This document shows positions 47,305 through 58,622 of a stretch of 64,000 nucleotides of DNA, piece after piece. A model generated the notes under the pieces. It ran no database searches, was not told where the DNA came from, and saw only the letters and a list, made by a program, of their open reading frames with translations. Origin of the DNA: Streptococcus infantis (GTDB lineage: Bacteria; Bacillota; Bacilli; Lactobacillales; Streptococcaceae); contig NZ_JAHZPZ010000001.1 in NCBI RefSeq assembly GCF_019929665.1, positions 1 to 64,000 on the forward strand, given 5' to 3'. Made by a program: the position numbers and the translations under genes. Position 1 is the stretch's first letter, and every line of letters begins with the position of its first letter.

Positions 47305-49695
47305 ATGGCTATTGCAAAAATCATTGTGGATGTTCCTTTGATGCAGACAGACCAGCCCTATAGCTACAAGATTCCAGAGGAATTTGAAGGAATGCTGGAA
47401 GTTGGTATGCGAGTTCATGTGCCTTTTGGGAAGGCCAATCGCTTGATTCAAGGGATTGTTCTTGGAATGGAACAAGAATCGGAAATGGCAGATGAGGACT
47501 TGAAAGAAATTGCTGAGGTGCTGGACTTTTCTCCTGTCTTAACGGAGGAACAACTCTGGCTAGCCGAAGAACTACGTAAGTCAGTTTTTTCATACAAGAT
47601 TTCTATTCTAAAAGCTATGCTTCCAGGATTTTTGAATTCTAGCTATGATAAAATCCTCTATCCTCTGGAAGGCTTGAGTCAGGAGGAAAAGGAACGCTTA
47701 TTCGGTTCGCAAGAGTCCTTAGCATTTTCATCACTTGATTTGAAAAAGCAGGCGGAGATGATGCGATTGACTCGCAAAGGGCTCTTGAAACTCGAGTATC
47801 AGGCTATAGACCAGAAGAAGGTTAAAACACAGTCTTGGATTCAAGTGAATCTTGACAAATTAGAAAAGCTAGAAATCTCAAACCGTGCCAAGAAGAAATT
47901 GGAACTGCGAGATTATTTATTAGCACATCCAGAAAGTACTCCTTTGGCTGCTTTGTTAGAACATTACTCTCGGCAACAAATCAATTTCTTTGTGGAACAG
48001 GGTGCTTTGACGATCCTTCAAAAAGAAGTACAACGTTCAGCTGCCTACTTTGAAGGAATCGAGTCAAATCAAGCCTTAGAGTTAAACCCAGAGCAAAAAC
48101 TAGCCTGTGAGGCGGTTGTTGGAGCGATTGGGAAGAAACACCCTCCATTTCTCCTTCAAGGAATCACAGGAAGTGGGAAAACCGAGGTTTACCTACAGAT
48201 TATCCAAGGTGCCTTGGATATGGGAAAAACAGCGATTGTTCTAGTTCCGGAAATCTCTCTGACACCTCAAATGACAGAGCGCTTTATTGCTCGGTTTGGC
48301 GATAAAGTCGCCATCCTCCACTCTGGGTTGTCCAATGGTGAAAAGTATGATGAGTGGCGCAAGGTGGAGCGTGGAGATGCTCAGGTAGTTGTTGGGGCCA
48401 GGTCTGCTATTTTTGCACCTTTGAAAAATTTAGGTGTTATCATTATTGATGAAGAGCATGAGGCTAGTTATAAGCAAGATAGCAATCCTCGCTACCATGC
48501 TAGAGATGTGGCTCTTTTACGTGCCCAGTACAATCAAGCTGCCCTAGTCCTTGGTTCTGCAACACCGAGTCTAGAAAGCCGTGCGCGTGCTGGTAAGGGT
48601 GTTTATCAACATCTACGTCTGACTCAACGTGCCAATCCTTTAGCAAGTATTCCTGAAGTTCAACTCATTGACTTCCGTGATTACATTGGGCAGAATGAAA
48701 CATCAAACTTTACACCACCACTGATTGAGGCCATTCAAGATCGACTGGATAAAAAAGAGCAGGTTGTTCTCATGCTCAATCGTCGTGGTTATTCTAGCTT
48801 TGTCATGTGCCGAGAATGTGGGACTGTTGATACCTGTCCAAACTGCGATATTTCCTTGACGCTACATATGGATACTAAGACTATGAACTGTCATTATTGT
48901 GGATTTTCTAAAGAAATCCCCCATGTCTGTCCTAACTGTCAGAGTCGTAGTATTCGCTATTATGGAACGGGGACACAGAAGGCTTACGATGAGCTAGCGG
49001 AACTCTTTCCAGAGGCACGCATTCTACGCATGGATGTGGATACCACTCGTAAAAAAGGCAGTCACCAAGCTTTACTTGAACAATTTGGCAATGGTGAAGC
49101 GGACATATTGCTAGGAACCCAGATGATTGCCAAGGGCTTGGATTTTCCAAATGTGACCTTGGTTGGTGTTCTCAATGCGGACACAGCCTTGAACCTGCCT
49201 GATTTTCGTTCTTCTGAGAGAACCTTCCAACTCTTGACCCAGGTGGCAGGTCGCGCCGGTCGTGCTGAAAAGGCAGGTCAGGTCTTGATTCAGTCCTATA
49301 ATCCACAACACTATGCCATTCGATTTGCCAAGGATCAGGACTACGAAGGTTTCTATACCTATGAAATGGGTATCAGACGTCAGTTGGGTTATCCACCTTA
49401 TTATTTCACTATTGGAATCACCTTATCTCATAAAAAAGAAGAAGAGGTTCTTAGACGTGCTTATCAAGTCATGGATATTTTGCGGTCAGGTTTGTCGGAT
49501 GCTAGTATTATCCTTGGACCAACGCCAAAACCTATCGCTCGTACTCATAACCTCTATCATTACCAAATTTTGATTAAATACCGTTTAGAAGATGAGTTAG
49601 CTTCAACCCTTAATCAGGTCTTAGCCCTAACTCAAGAACGTGAAAATAGCGAACTTCGTCTCAGTATTGACAACGAACCGCAACAATTTTTATAG
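47305..49695 (+). CDS. priA: Primosomal protein N' (replication restart helicase)
   Basis: This is a 796-aa 3'-5' helicase that reloads the replisome. An N-terminal DNA-binding domain is followed by Walker [17 protein letters not shown] ([12 protein letters not shown]), the cysteine-rich zinc sites ([25 protein letters not shown]) and helicase motif [14 protein letters not shown]. Strong AAGGAGG site. It is coupled within 11 nt to fmt. Confidence 0.97.
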   Translation: MAIAKIIVDVPLMQTDQPYSYKIPEEFEGMLEVGMRVHVPFGKANRLIQGIVLGMEQESEMADEDLKEIAEVLDFSPVLTEEQLWLAEELRKSVFSYKISILKAMLPGFLNSSYDKILYPLEGLSQEEKERLFGSQESLAFSSLDLKKQAEMMRLTRKGLLKLEYQAIDQKKVKTQSWIQVNLDKLEKLEISNRAKKKLELRDYLLAHPESTPLAALLEHYSRQQINFFVEQGALTILQKEVQRSAAYFEGIESNQALELNPEQKLACEAVVGAIGKKHPPFLLQGITGSGKTEVYLQIIQGALDMGKTAIVLVPEISLTPQMTERFIARFGDKVAILHSGLSNGEKYDEWRKVERGDAQVVVGARSAIFAPLKNLGVIIIDEEHEASYKQDSNPRYHARDVALLRAQYNQAALVLGSATPSLESRARAGKGVYQHLRLTQRANPLASIPEVQLIDFRDYIGQNETSNFTPPLIEAIQDRLDKKEQVVLMLNRRGYSSFVMCRECGTVDTCPNCDISLTLHMDTKTMNCHYCGFSKEIPHVCPNCQSRSIRYYGTGTQKAYDELAELFPEARILRMDVDTTRKKGSHQALLEQFGNGEADILLGTQMIAKGLDFPNVTLVGVLNADTALNLPDFRSSERTFQLLTQVAGRAGRAEKAGQVLIQSYNPQHYAIRFAKDQDYEGFYTYEMGIRRQLGYPPYYFTIGITLSHKKEEEVLRRAYQVMDILRSGLSDASIILGPTPKPIARTHNLYHYQILIKYRLEDELASTLNQVLALTQERENSELRLSIDNEPQQFL

Positions 49696-49706
49696 AAGGA
49701 GAAAAG

Positions 49707-50642
49707 ATGACAAAACTAATCTTTATGGGAACTCCCAATTTTTCAGCAACTGTTTTAAAGGGGCTTTTGTCAGATGACCGCTACGAGATTGTAGCGGTTG
49801 TAACTCAGCCAGATCGTGCGGTCGGCCGTAAAAAAGTTATCCAGGAGACCCCAGTGAAACAAGCTGCCAAAGAGGCAGGTCTGCCTATCTACCAACCAGA
49901 AAAATTATCGGGTAGTCCAGAGATGGAAGCTATCATGAATTTGGGAGCTGACGGCATTGTGACTGCAGCTTTTGGACAATTTCTCCCAAGTAAACTCCTT
50001 GATAGCATGGATTTTGCAGTCAATGTTCACGCCTCCCTCCTTCCCAAACACCGTGGTGGAGCTCCTATCCATTATGCCTTGATTCAAGGTGATGAAGAAG
50101 CAGGAGTAACCATTATGGAAATGGTCAAGGAATTGGATGCAGGGGACATGATTTCCCGTCGCAGTATTCCCATTACTGATGAGGACAATGTAGGAACTTT
50201 GTTTGAAAAATTGGCCATTGTTGGGCGTGATTTGCTTTTGGAAACTCTACCTGCTTATATAGCTGGTGAAATTCAGCCTCAACCGCAAGACCCAAGCCAA
50301 GTAACTTTCTCACCAAATATCAAACCAGAGGAGGAGAAACTGGACTGGAACAAGACCAACCGTCAACTTTTCAACCAAATCCGTGGGATGAATCCATGGC
50401 CAGTTGCTCATACCTTCCTCAAGGGAGAACGCTTCAAAATCTATGAAGCCCTACCTGTAGAAGGTCAGGGGAATCCGGGTGAGATACTCTCCATCGGAAA
50501 GAAAGAATTGATTGTCGCAACAGCAGAAGGAGCTCTATCTCTCAAACAGGTTCAACCAGCAGGAAAACCTAAAATGGACATTGCTTCCTTCCTCAACGGT
50601 GTTGGACGAAGTTTGGCTGTAGGAGAACGATTTGGTGACTAA
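49707..50642 (+). CDS. fmt: Methionyl-tRNA formyltransferase
   Basis: This 311-aa enzyme formylates initiator Met-tRNA. The catalytic region [20 protein letters not shown] (Asn-His-Asp type) and the tRNA-binding loop segment [15 protein letters not shown] are present, with the C-terminal OB-fold. The 3' end overlaps the rsmB start region by 8 to 11 nt. Confidence 0.97.
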   Translation: MTKLIFMGTPNFSATVLKGLLSDDRYEIVAVVTQPDRAVGRKKVIQETPVKQAAKEAGLPIYQPEKLSGSPEMEAIMNLGADGIVTAAFGQFLPSKLLDSMDFAVNVHASLLPKHRGGAPIHYALIQGDEEAGVTIMEMVKELDAGDMISRRSIPITDEDNVGTLFEKLAIVGRDLLLETLPAYIAGEIQPQPQDPSQVTFSPNIKPEEEKLDWNKTNRQLFNQIRGMNPWPVAHTFLKGERFKIYEALPVEGQGNPGEILSIGKKELIVATAEGALSLKQVQPAGKPKMDIASFLNGVGRSLAVGERFGD

Positions 50643-51948
50643 AGTAGAAACGGCTAGAAACTCAGCCTTAAAGGTGCTAGAGGATGTCTTTGTCAATCAA
50701 GCCTACTCCAATATCGCCTTAAATAAACACCTCAAGGGAAGTCAACTGTCAGCAACTGACAAAGGTTTGGTGACAGAGCTTGTTTATGGAACCGTAGCTC
50801 GTAAACTAACTTTGGAATGGTATTTGTCTCACTTTATTGAGGATAGAGACAAGCTAGACAGCTGGCTCTATGTTTTGCTTCTCATGAGCGTCTATCAACT
50901 CCAATACTTGGATAAGCTTCCTGATCATGCAGTGGTCAATGAAGCGGTAGAAATTGCAAAACTTCGTAAAAAGGGTAGCGAAAAATTGGTCAATGCAGTC
51001 CTTCGCCGTATCTTGCGAGAAGGTTTGCCAGATATTGCCAGTATCAAGCGTAAGAACAAGCGTGATTCCATCGCATACTCTTTACCAGTGTGGTTGGTTT
51101 CTAAGATAAAGGAAGAGTACGGAGAAGAGAGAGCGCAAGCGATTTTTGAAAGTCTACTCAAGCGTAACAAAGCCAGTATTCGAGTGACCGATTTAAGTCG
51201 AAAAGAAGAAATCAAAAAATTGCTTGGAGCAAGTGATTCTGTTTTATCAAATACTGGTCTGGTCAAGGAGCAAGGCCACTTTGCAGGACATGATTTGTTC
51301 GCAGAAGGGGCTATAACCATCCAAGACGAGTCCAGTCAATTGGTTGCTCCGACTCTTGATCTACAAGGTGATGAACAGGTCCTGGATGCCTGTGCGGCTC
51401 CTGGTGGCAAGACAGCCCATATGGCGTCTTATCTAACGACAGGTCAGGTAACAGCTCTGGATTTCTACGACCATAAACTCACTTTGATTCGAGAAAATGC
51501 GGAGCGTCTAGGTGTAGCAGATTGTGTGCAAACGCAAAAACTGGATGCTCGAAAAGTGCATGAGTTTTTTGGCAAGAATCAATTTGATAAGATTCTAGTC
51601 GATGCCCCTTGTTCAGGGATTGGACTTTTACGTCGGAAACCAGATATCAAATATAACAAAGACACTGCTGATTTCGCGTCATTACAGGAAATTCAGTTGG
51701 AAATATTAGGTAGTGTTTGTCAAACGCTACGTAAAGGTGGTATAATAACTTATAGTACCTGCACTATTGTCTCCGAGGAGAACTTTCAAGTTGTTCAAGC
51801 ATTTTTAGAAAGTCATCCAGAGTTCGAGCAGGTTAAACTAGAACACGAATGCAAGGATATCCTAAAAGATGGCTGCATCCTCATTACTCCAGAATTGTAC
51901 GGAAGTGATGGATTCTTTATCAGCCAATTTCGTAAGATATCCAATTAG
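50635..51948 (+). CDS. rsmB: 16S rRNA (cytosine-967-C5)-methyltransferase
   Basis: This enzyme is about 437 aa. An N-terminal NusB-like domain (about residues 1-130) precedes the Rossmann methyltransferase with [33 protein letters not shown] (catalytic Cys) and [11 protein letters not shown] (second Cys). The start is GTG at 50635 or the adjacent TTG at 50632, both after AGGAG and inside the end of fmt. The GTG gives MTKVETARN. Confidence 0.93.
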   Translation: MTKVETARNSALKVLEDVFVNQAYSNIALNKHLKGSQLSATDKGLVTELVYGTVARKLTLEWYLSHFIEDRDKLDSWLYVLLLMSVYQLQYLDKLPDHAVVNEAVEIAKLRKKGSEKLVNAVLRRILREGLPDIASIKRKNKRDSIAYSLPVWLVSKIKEEYGEERAQAIFESLLKRNKASIRVTDLSRKEEIKKLLGASDSVLSNTGLVKEQGHFAGHDLFAEGAITIQDESSQLVAPTLDLQGDEQVLDACAAPGGKTAHMASYLTTGQVTALDFYDHKLTLIRENAERLGVADCVQTQKLDARKVHEFFGKNQFDKILVDAPCSGIGLLRRKPDIKYNKDTADFASLQEIQLEILGSVCQTLRKGGIITYSTCTIVSEENFQVVQAFLESHPEFEQVKLEHECKDILKDGCILITPELYGSDGFFISQFRKISN

Positions 51949-51963
51949 GAAGGAACTGACACA

Positions 51964-52701
51964 ATGGAGATTTCATTATTAACAGATGTGGGTCAGAAAC
52001 GTACAAATAATCAAGACTATGTCAATCTTTTTGTCAACCGTGCCGGTCGTACGATGATTATCTTGGCTGACGGGATGGGAGGACACCGAGCAGGTAATAT
52101 TGCCAGTGAGATGGCAGTAACGGATTTAGGTGTTTCCTGGGTAGATACTCAGATCGATACCGTGAATGAAGTTCGTGAATGGTTTGCAGAACACCTAGAA
52201 ATTGAAAATCAAAAGATTTATCAATTGGGGCGTGATGAAGCATATAAAGGAATGGGTACAACTCTAGAAGCCCTTGCAATCATTGATAACCAAGCCATCT
52301 ATGCTCATATTGGGGATTCTCGTATCGGCTTAGTTCGTGGAGAAGAGTACCACCAATTAACGAGTGATCATTCATTAGTCAATGAGTTACTCAAGGCAGG
52401 TCAATTAACACCTGAAGAAGCTGAAGCGCATCCACAAAAAAATATCATTACCCAGTCTATTGGACAAAAAGATGAGATTCAACCTGATTTAGGGATTGTA
52501 AGCTTGGAACCTGGTGACTATATCGTTATGAACAGTGATGGTCTCACGAATATGATTTCAGGAAGTGAAATCTATGACATCGTGACAAGTGATATTTCAC
52601 TTGAAGACAAGGCGGCAACCTTAGTGCGATTTGCAAACAATGCCGGAGGGCTTGACAACATTACTGTTGCCTTGATTGCGATTGAGGAGGAATCAAAATG
52701 A
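51964..52701 (+). CDS. phpP: PP2C-type serine/threonine phosphatase PhpP
   Basis: This is a 245-aa Mn-dependent phosphatase that reverses StkP phosphorylation. The metal-binding Asp residues are in [41 protein letters not shown] and [10 protein letters not shown]. It ends in an ATGA overlap with stkP, so phosphatase and kinase are made together. Confidence 0.96.
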   Translation: MEISLLTDVGQKRTNNQDYVNLFVNRAGRTMIILADGMGGHRAGNIASEMAVTDLGVSWVDTQIDTVNEVREWFAEHLEIENQKIYQLGRDEAYKGMGTTLEALAIIDNQAIYAHIGDSRIGLVRGEEYHQLTSDHSLVNELLKAGQLTPEEAEAHPQKNIITQSIGQKDEIQPDLGIVSLEPGDYIVMNSDGLTNMISGSEIYDIVTSDISLEDKAATLVRFANNAGGLDNITVALIAIEEESK

Positions 52702-54575
52702 TCCAGATCGGCAAGATATTTGCCGGACGATATCGGATTATCAAACAAATTGGCCGTGGTGGGATGGCAGATGTCTACCTGGCCAAAGATTTGATTCTGG
52801 ATGGGGAAGAGGTAGCGGTGAAGGTTCTGAGGACCAACTACCAAACGGACCCAATCGCTGTTGCACGTTTTCAGCGTGAAGCACGTGCGATGGCGGACCT
52901 AGATCATCCTCATATCGTTCGAATTACGGATATCGGTGAAGAAGACGGTCAACAATATCTAGCTATGGAATATGTAGCTGGGCTTGACCTCAAACGTTAT
53001 ATTAAAGAACACCACCCTCTATCAAACGAGGAAGCTGTTCGTATCATGGGTCAAATTCTCTTGGCTATGCGTTTGGCGCATGCGAAGGGGATTATTCACC
53101 GTGATTTAAAACCTCAAAATATACTCTTGACTCCTGATGGAACCGCAAAAGTTACTGACTTTGGGATTGCAGTGGCCTTTGCAGAAACCAGTTTGACACA
53201 GACCAACTCCATGTTGGGTTCTGTTCACTATCTATCACCTGAGCAGGCGCGTGGTTCTAAGGCGACCATACAGAGTGATATTTATGCAATGGGAATTATT
53301 TTCTTTGAAATGTTGACGGGTCATATTCCATATGATGGAGATAGTGCTGTTACGATTGCACTTCAGCATTTCCAAAAACCACTTCCTTCGGTCATTGCAG
53401 AAAACCCATTTGTGCCACAATCCTTGGAAAACGTGGTTATAAAAGCGACAGCTAAAAAGTTAACAGACCGTTACCAAACGGTTTCAGAGATGTATGTTGA
53501 CTTATTGAGCAGTCTTTCTTATAACCGTCGCAATGAACCAAAGCTGGTATTTGAAGATACAAGTAAAGTTGACACAAAAACCTTACCGAAAATTTCACAA
53601 TCTACTTTAACAGCGATTCCTAAGGTGCAACCAAAGGAAGAAAGTCCTCAGAGCCAAAAGCCGGTCCAAAAGGCAACTAGTAAAGAAACTGTTGCAAAAC
53701 CAGTCAAGAAACGCCGTTTCAAAGCAAGGTATTTGGTGCTTCTAGCTAGCTTTATACTTGTTTTGGCTTCTCTCTTTTGGATAGTATCCAAAACACCAGC
53801 TACTGTTGAGATTCCAAAAGTTGCAGGTCAAACTGTAGCTGAAGCTAAGGAAAACCTTAAAAAAGCGAATTTTGAGATTGGTGAGGAGAAGACCGAAGCT
53901 AGTGATACTGTCGAAGAAGGTCGAGTGATTCGAACAGATCCAGATGCTGGCTCGGCACGAAAAGAAGGAACAAAAGTTAATCTTATTATCTCTTCAGGTC
54001 AGCAATCATTTAAGATTGGAAATTATATTGGACGCAATTCTACAGACGTCATTGCAGAGTTGAAAGGGAAAAAAGTTCCTGGAAATCTTATTAAGATTGA
54101 GGAAGAAGAGTCTAGTGAATGGGAACCCGGTGTGGTTTTGAAACAGAGCCTTTCAGAAGGTACGACCTATGATCTTACTAAGGCCACTTCTATCGTTTTG
54201 ACAGTTGCTAAAAAGAAAAAGGTGACAACTGTGACCATGCCAAACTATGCTGGATATACTCTTGAATTTGCAAAAAATAATCTTAAAAGTTTAGGTATTA
54301 ATGAAGATAGAATTGAAATTAAAGAGGTGGAGATAGCACAAGAAGGAATTAAAGAAGGTGAGATTGCGAAACAAAGTCCTGCACCAGATGAAAAACTAGA
54401 TTTAAGCAATCCGATAGTTAAACTATATATTTATAAACCTAAAAAAACTTCACCATCAATTAGTCAACCTTCGTCAGAACATAATTCTGGTCAAACTGAT
54501 ACTACAAGCTCAACACAAGACAATCATCCAACAACACCTACACAAGATGGAAATGGAAGTCAACGAAATCAATAG
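52698..54575 (+). CDS. stkP: Serine/threonine kinase StkP with three PASTA domains
   Basis: This is a 625-aa membrane kinase controlling cell division and wall synthesis. The kinase domain (residues about 10-270) has [14 protein letters not shown], the catalytic [13 protein letters not shown] and DFGIAV. A juxtamembrane linker, one membrane helix (about 345-365: [19 protein letters not shown]) and extracellular PASTA repeats follow. I count three PASTA units, while pneumococcal StkP has four. A Ser/Thr/Gln-rich tail of about 40 residues ends the protein. It is coupled to phpP. Confidence 0.95.
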   Translation: MIQIGKIFAGRYRIIKQIGRGGMADVYLAKDLILDGEEVAVKVLRTNYQTDPIAVARFQREARAMADLDHPHIVRITDIGEEDGQQYLAMEYVAGLDLKRYIKEHHPLSNEEAVRIMGQILLAMRLAHAKGIIHRDLKPQNILLTPDGTAKVTDFGIAVAFAETSLTQTNSMLGSVHYLSPEQARGSKATIQSDIYAMGIIFFEMLTGHIPYDGDSAVTIALQHFQKPLPSVIAENPFVPQSLENVVIKATAKKLTDRYQTVSEMYVDLLSSLSYNRRNEPKLVFEDTSKVDTKTLPKISQSTLTAIPKVQPKEESPQSQKPVQKATSKETVAKPVKKRRFKARYLVLLASFILVLASLFWIVSKTPATVEIPKVAGQTVAEAKENLKKANFEIGEEKTEASDTVEEGRVIRTDPDAGSARKEGTKVNLIISSGQQSFKIGNYIGRNSTDVIAELKGKKVPGNLIKIEEEESSEWEPGVVLKQSLSEGTTYDLTKATSIVLTVAKKKKVTTVTMPNYAGYTLEFAKNNLKSLGINEDRIEIKEVEIAQEGIKEGEIAKQSPAPDEKLDLSNPIVKLYIYKPKKTSPSISQPSSEHNSGQTDTTSSTQDNHPTTPTQDGNGSQRNQ

Positions 54576-54593
54576 ACTCCATATACATAATCC

Positions 54594-54630
54594 AATCTTT
54601 GTCACAGTTTTTGTGACAAAGATTTTTTTT
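54594..54630 (+). terminator. Terminator after stkP
   Basis: AATCTTTGTCACA and TGTGACAAAGATT form a perfect 13-bp stem around a short T-rich loop, followed by TTTTTTT. Confidence 0.95.
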
Positions 54631-54642
54631 CCTTCAAATTTA

Positions 54643-54651
54643 TGATAAAAT
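54643..54651 (+). promoter_or_regulatory. Extended -10 promoter of the ThrE-like pair
   Basis: TGATAAAAT, 26 nt before the ATG at 54678. No clear -35. Confidence 0.5.
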
Positions 54652-54677
54652 AAAAGGAGTTTAAAAAGGAGGGGAAC

Positions 54678-55436
54678 ATGGACGAATCAAAAAAACTGAA
54701 TGCAGTCATTGATGTCATTATGTTAGCAGGAACAATTCTGCTTCGCAATGGATCTGAAATCTATCGTGTCGAAGACACCATGATTCGAATTGCTCATTCA
54801 CAAGGCATTATGGATTGTAATGTTTTGGCCATGCCTGCAGCTATTTTTTTCTCCATTGAAAATACAAATATCTCTCGAATGAAACGAGTAACCTCCTCTG
54901 CTTATAATATTGAGAAGGTGTGTGATGTCAATCAGATTTCACGGCAGCTTGTATCAGGACAGCTTGATTTGGAGACAGCCTTTATTCAACTCAAGCAATT
55001 AAATGTCAAGGCATCTCCCTACACCAATGTTCAGCTAACCGCTGCAGCGACCCTTAGTGCTCCCTTCTTCTCTATCATGTTCGGGGGGAATGTCTACGAT
55101 GCCATTGGTGCAGGAGTAGCGACCATATTCGCTTTCACCTTTTCCCTTTACGTAGAAAAATTTATTCGAATTCCCTTTATGACAGCTTTTGCAGGTGCTC
55201 TTGTTTTTGGCTTGATTGCACAATTTTGGGCGCGCTATTCTGGATTACCCTCTACAGCTGATTTGGTCATTGCAGGTGCGGTCATGCCATTTGTACCAGG
55301 AATTGCCCTGACTAATGCTGTTAGAGATATCATGACCAATCACATTAACTCTGGTATGAGCAAGATGTTTGAATCTTTGCTGGTTACCCTTGCCTTAGGG
55401 GCAGGCACCTCTGTCGCCCTCGTACTCATGAACTAA
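54678..55436 (+). CDS. Threonine/serine exporter family protein, N-terminal half (DUF1212/ThrE)
   Basis: This is a 252-aa protein. A soluble N-terminal part (about residues 1-110) has ILLRNGSEIYRVEDTMIRIA, the conserved ThrE region, followed by five membrane segments ending at GAGTSVALVLMN. The partner half is the next gene, so the exporter is split over two peptides as in many Firmicutes. The substrate (Thr/Ser) is by family only. Confidence 0.87.
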   Translation: MDESKKLNAVIDVIMLAGTILLRNGSEIYRVEDTMIRIAHSQGIMDCNVLAMPAAIFFSIENTNISRMKRVTSSAYNIEKVCDVNQISRQLVSGQLDLETAFIQLKQLNVKASPYTNVQLTAAATLSAPFFSIMFGGNVYDAIGAGVATIFAFTFSLYVEKFIRIPFMTAFAGALVFGLIAQFWARYSGLPSTADLVIAGAVMPFVPGIALTNAVRDIMTNHINSGMSKMFESLLVTLALGAGTSVALVLMN

Positions 55437-55437
55437 T

Positions 55438-55887
55438 ATGACTCTAACAACATTTTTATTGCAGGCTCTAGCTAGTCTGCTAGCAATTATCACTTTTTTA
55501 ATCGTTTTAAACGTCCAACGTTCCATGCTGATTCCTGGTGGAGTTTTGGGAATGTCAATATGGCTCCTCTATCTAATACTCAAGGAGCCAACTAATGTTA
55601 TTTTGGCGACCTTTATTGCCGCTGTAATTGGTTCTTGTATCAGCCAGATTATGAGTATTCTCTACAAAACACCAGCCGTTGTGTTTGCTTTGGCCATCTT
55701 GGCTCCGCTGGTACCAGGTTATCTCTCTTATCGAACGACTTCATTTTTTGTGACAGGCGACTATAGAAACGCCATTGCCAGTGCAATGTTGGTGATGATG
55801 TTGGCCCTTGTTATCTCTATAGGAATGGCAAGTGGGACAGTTGTACTGAAGTTGTATCACTATCTCAAAAAGAATCGAGCTAGCTAA
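55438..55887 (+). CDS. Threonine/serine exporter family protein, C-terminal half (DUF3815/ThrE)
   Basis: This is a 149-aa protein with four to five hydrophobic segments and the AILAPLVPGYLSYRTT motif that mirrors the PFVPGIALTNAVRD motif of the upstream half. It starts one base after the upstream stop, so it is coupled. The two halves together make the ThrE-type transporter. Confidence 0.87.
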   Translation: MTLTTFLLQALASLLAIITFLIVLNVQRSMLIPGGVLGMSIWLLYLILKEPTNVILATFIAAVIGSCISQIMSILYKTPAVVFALAILAPLVPGYLSYRTTSFFVTGDYRNAIASAMLVMMLALVISIGMASGTVVLKLYHYLKKNRAS

Positions 55888-55900
55888 GTCTCGATTTTTT
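55873..55900 (+). terminator. Terminator after the ThrE-like pair
   Basis: AATCGAG and CTCGATT form a 7-bp stem, with the stop codon in the loop, followed by TTTT. Confidence 0.7.
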
Positions 55901-55945
55901 CGTGGGTAGAGTGGCTGAAAGAACATGAGAACGACGATAGAAATG

Positions 55946-55974
55946 AACTTGATTTGGGGAATCAAGTCTTTTTT
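55946..55974 (+). terminator. Second terminator before mvaS
   Basis: ACTTGATT and AATCAAGT form a perfect 8-bp stem around TGGGG, followed by CTTTTTT. It is a back-up to the hairpin at 55873. Confidence 0.8.
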
Positions 55975-55994
55975 CGCTCATTTGACCTCAATTA

Positions 55995-56003
55995 TGATAA
56001 AAT
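55995..56003 (+). promoter_or_regulatory. Extended -10 promoter of mvaS-mvaA
   Basis: TGATAAAAT, 47 nt before the mvaS ATG. The TTGACC upstream is at the wrong spacing. Confidence 0.5.
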
Positions 56004-56049
56004 AGAGGTGAACGAATTTTTACAATGAATGATAAAAATAGAGGTAAAT

Positions 56050-57222
56050 ATGACAATCGGTATTGATAAGATTGGTTTTGCGACCAGTCAATACGTTTTG
56101 AAATTACAAGATTTAGCAGAAGCTCGAGGGACTGATCCTGAAAAATTGAGTAAAGGACTCCTTTTAAAAGAATTGAGTATCGCTCCTTTAACAGAGGATA
56201 TTGTTACCTTGGCTGCCAGTGCAGGAAATTCTATCCTGACTGAAGAAGAGAAGCAAGAGATTGATATGGTTATCGTAGCGACAGAATCTGGAGTCGATCA
56301 AAGTAAGGCGGCTGCGGTTTTTGTACACGGTCTACTTGGAATTCAACCTTTTGCTCGTAGTTTTGAAATCAAAGAAGCTTGCTATGGTGCAACTGCGGCC
56401 CTTCACTATGCTAAGTTACACGTAGAAAATTCTCCTAAATCAAAAGTTTTGGTACTAGCTAGTGATATTGCAAAATATGGTGTCGAAACTCCTGGGGAAC
56501 CAACTCAAGGAGCAGGTTGTGTTGCCATGTTGATTAGTCAAAATCCACGTGTTATGGTCTTCAACAACGATAACGTTGCGCAGACTCGTGATATCATGGA
56601 CTTTTGGCGTCCAAATTATTCAACGACCCCATTTGTAAATGGAGTCTACTCAACACAGCAGTATTTGGATAGCTTAAAAACGACTTGGGAAGAGTACCAA
56701 AAGCGTTATGATTGCGACTTGAATGATTTTGAAGCTATTTGTTTCCATTTGCCATATCCAAAGCTAGCTCTCAAGGGATTGAAAAAAATTCTTGATAAAT
56801 CTCTACTTCAAGAGAAAAAGGATTTACTTCAAAAACACTTTGATGAGTCCATTATTTACAGCCAAAAGGTTGGGAATATCTATACAGGTTCACTCTTTTT
56901 AGGACTCTTGTCTCTTCTTGAAAATTCTGATAGTCTCAAAGCAGGGGACAAGCTAGCTCTCTATAGCTACGGAAGTGGTGCTGTATCTGAGTTCTTCAGT
57001 GTGGAATTGGTTGAAGGCTATGAACAGCAATTGCAGAAAAATCGCTTAGAATTGCTAGACCAGCGTCAAGCATTGAGCGTAGCTGATTATGAACGAATCT
57101 TCTTTGAGGAAGCAAACTTGGATGAGTCAGGTTCTGCAACCATGTCAGGCTATGAAGGACAGGACTATGCTCTGGTTGAGATTGTAGAACACCAACGTCG
57201 CTACAGCAAGGTTGAAAAATAA
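56050..57222 (+). CDS. mvaS: Hydroxymethylglutaryl-CoA synthase
   Basis: This condenses acetoacetyl-CoA and acetyl-CoA in the mevalonate pathway. The protein is about 390 aa, with the catalytic Cys in FEIKEACYGATAALHYA near residue 111, and family blocks GIDKIGFATSQY and GNIYTGSLFLGLLSLL. The start at 56050 (MTIGIDKIG) follows AGAGGT; an upstream in-frame ATG at 56029 is less likely. It overlaps mvaA by one base (TAATG). Confidence 0.95.
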   Translation: MTIGIDKIGFATSQYVLKLQDLAEARGTDPEKLSKGLLLKELSIAPLTEDIVTLAASAGNSILTEEEKQEIDMVIVATESGVDQSKAAAVFVHGLLGIQPFARSFEIKEACYGATAALHYAKLHVENSPKSKVLVLASDIAKYGVETPGEPTQGAGCVAMLISQNPRVMVFNNDNVAQTRDIMDFWRPNYSTTPFVNGVYSTQQYLDSLKTTWEEYQKRYDCDLNDFEAICFHLPYPKLALKGLKKILDKSLLQEKKDLLQKHFDESIIYSQKVGNIYTGSLFLGLLSLLENSDSLKAGDKLALYSYGSGAVSEFFSVELVEGYEQQLQKNRLELLDQRQALSVADYERIFFEEANLDESGSATMSGYEGQDYALVEIVEHQRRYSKVEK

Positions 57223-58496
57223 TGAAAAAAAATTGGAATGGATTTGCTAAAAAATCAATTCAAGAGCGCCTTGAGTTCGTTAAGTCTCAGGCGCTTACTT
57301 CTATGGAAGCCCAAGAAAGTCTTGAGCAAAATGAAAATCTTAGTATAGCAGTTGCGGACCAACTGAGTGAAAATGTAGTGGGGACCTTCTCACTTCCATA
57401 CTCAGTAGTTCCAGAAGTGTTGGTAAATGGTCAAGAGTACACAGTTCCTTATGTAACAGAAGAACCATCCGTCGTTGCTGCGGCTAGTTTTGCTAGTAAG
57501 ATTATCAAACGTGCGGGTGGTTTTACTGCTCAGGTTCATCAACGCCAAATGATTGGTCAGGTAGCTCTTTATCAGGTTCCAGATAGGGATAAAGCATGTC
57601 AGGCTATTTTGAGTCAGAAGGCAGAGCTACTCGAACAAGCAAACCAAGCCTATCCATCTATTGTCAAACGTGGTGGTGGAGCCAGAGAGCTAACAGTTGA
57701 GAAAATTTCTGGTGAGGCTGACTTTTTAGTGGTTTATCTCCATGTCGATACTCAGGAAGCCATGGGAGCTAATATGCTCAATACCATGCTTGAAGCTTTA
57801 AAACCAAGTCTAGAGGCTCTAAGTCAAGGGCAAAGTTTAATGGGAATTCTATCCAACTACGCAACAGATTCTCTAGTAACTGCAACTTGTCGGATTGCCT
57901 TTCGTTATTTGAGTCGCCAGAAGGATGAAGCGCGTGAACTAGCAGAAAAAATGGTTTTAGCCAGCCAGTTTGCTCAAGCAGATCCTTATCGAGCAGCTAC
58001 TCACAATAAGGGAATCTTTAATGGAATCGATGCTCTCTTGATTGCTACTGGAAATGATTGGCGGGCCATCGAAGCAGGAGCGCATGCCTATGCCAGTCAT
58101 GATGGTGCTTATCGAGGTCTCAGTCGTTGGACTATGGATTTGGAAACAGAAGAGCTAATAGGAGAGCTAACTATGCCGATGCCAGTTGCTACCAAGGGTG
58201 GATCAATTGGTCTTAATCCTCGTGTAGTTCTCAGCCATGAGTTGCTAGGTCATCCATCAGCTAAGGAATTGGCTCAAATTATCGTGTCAATTGGTCTTGC
58301 ACAAAACTTTGCAGCTCTTAAAGCTCTTGTTAGCACAGGAATTCAGCATGGACACATGAAACTTCAAGCGAAATCACTAGCCCTCCTTGCAGGAGCCACA
58401 GAGGCTGAAGTGCCTAAGTTGGTAGAAAGCTTGATTGCTGAAAAAACCTTTAACTTAGAAAAAGCCCAAACACTCTTGAAAAAATTTAGATCATAA
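57222..58496 (+). CDS. mvaA: Hydroxymethylglutaryl-CoA reductase (class II)
   Basis: This reduces HMG-CoA to mevalonate. The 424-aa protein has the class II features: ENVVGTFSLPYSV, YVTEEPSVVAAAS (catalytic Glu), NKGIFNGIDALLIATGNDWRA (catalytic Lys/Asp region) and LSHELLGHPSAKELA (His). It is coupled to mvaS. Streptococci use mevalonate as their only isoprenoid route. Confidence 0.95.
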   Translation: MKKNWNGFAKKSIQERLEFVKSQALTSMEAQESLEQNENLSIAVADQLSENVVGTFSLPYSVVPEVLVNGQEYTVPYVTEEPSVVAAASFASKIIKRAGGFTAQVHQRQMIGQVALYQVPDRDKACQAILSQKAELLEQANQAYPSIVKRGGGARELTVEKISGEADFLVVYLHVDTQEAMGANMLNTMLEALKPSLEALSQGQSLMGILSNYATDSLVTATCRIAFRYLSRQKDEARELAEKMVLASQFAQADPYRAATHNKGIFNGIDALLIATGNDWRAIEAGAHAYASHDGAYRGLSRWTMDLETEELIGELTMPMPVATKGGSIGLNPRVVLSHELLGHPSAKELAQIIVSIGLAQNFAALKALVSTGIQHGHMKLQAKSLALLAGATEAEVPKLVESLIAEKTFNLEKAQTLLKKFRS

Positions 58497-58500
58497 GAAA

Positions 58501-58532
58501 AAACTCAGACTGATTCAGTCCGAGTTTTTTTG
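58501..58532 (+). terminator. Terminator after mvaA
   Basis: AAACTC-A-GACTGA pairs with TCAGTC-C-GAGTTT (one mismatch), followed by TTTTTG. Confidence 0.85.
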
Positions 58533-58535
58533 TTT

Positions 58536-58622
58536 ATATTCAATGAAAATCAAAGAACAAACTAGGAAGCTAGCCATAGGTTACTCAAAACAGTGTTTTG
58601 AAGAGATTTTCGAAGAGTATTA
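58536..58622 (+). repeat. BOX element remnant (boxA joined to boxC, no boxB)
   Basis: It reads TATTCAATGAAAATCAAAG, AACTAGGAAGCTAGCC, GTTACTCAAAACAGTG and then TTTTGAAGAGATTTTCG and GAGTATTA. Compared with the element at 6703-6863 the boxB unit and most of boxC are missing. The last bases form the scrR stop codon on the minus strand. Confidence 0.82.
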
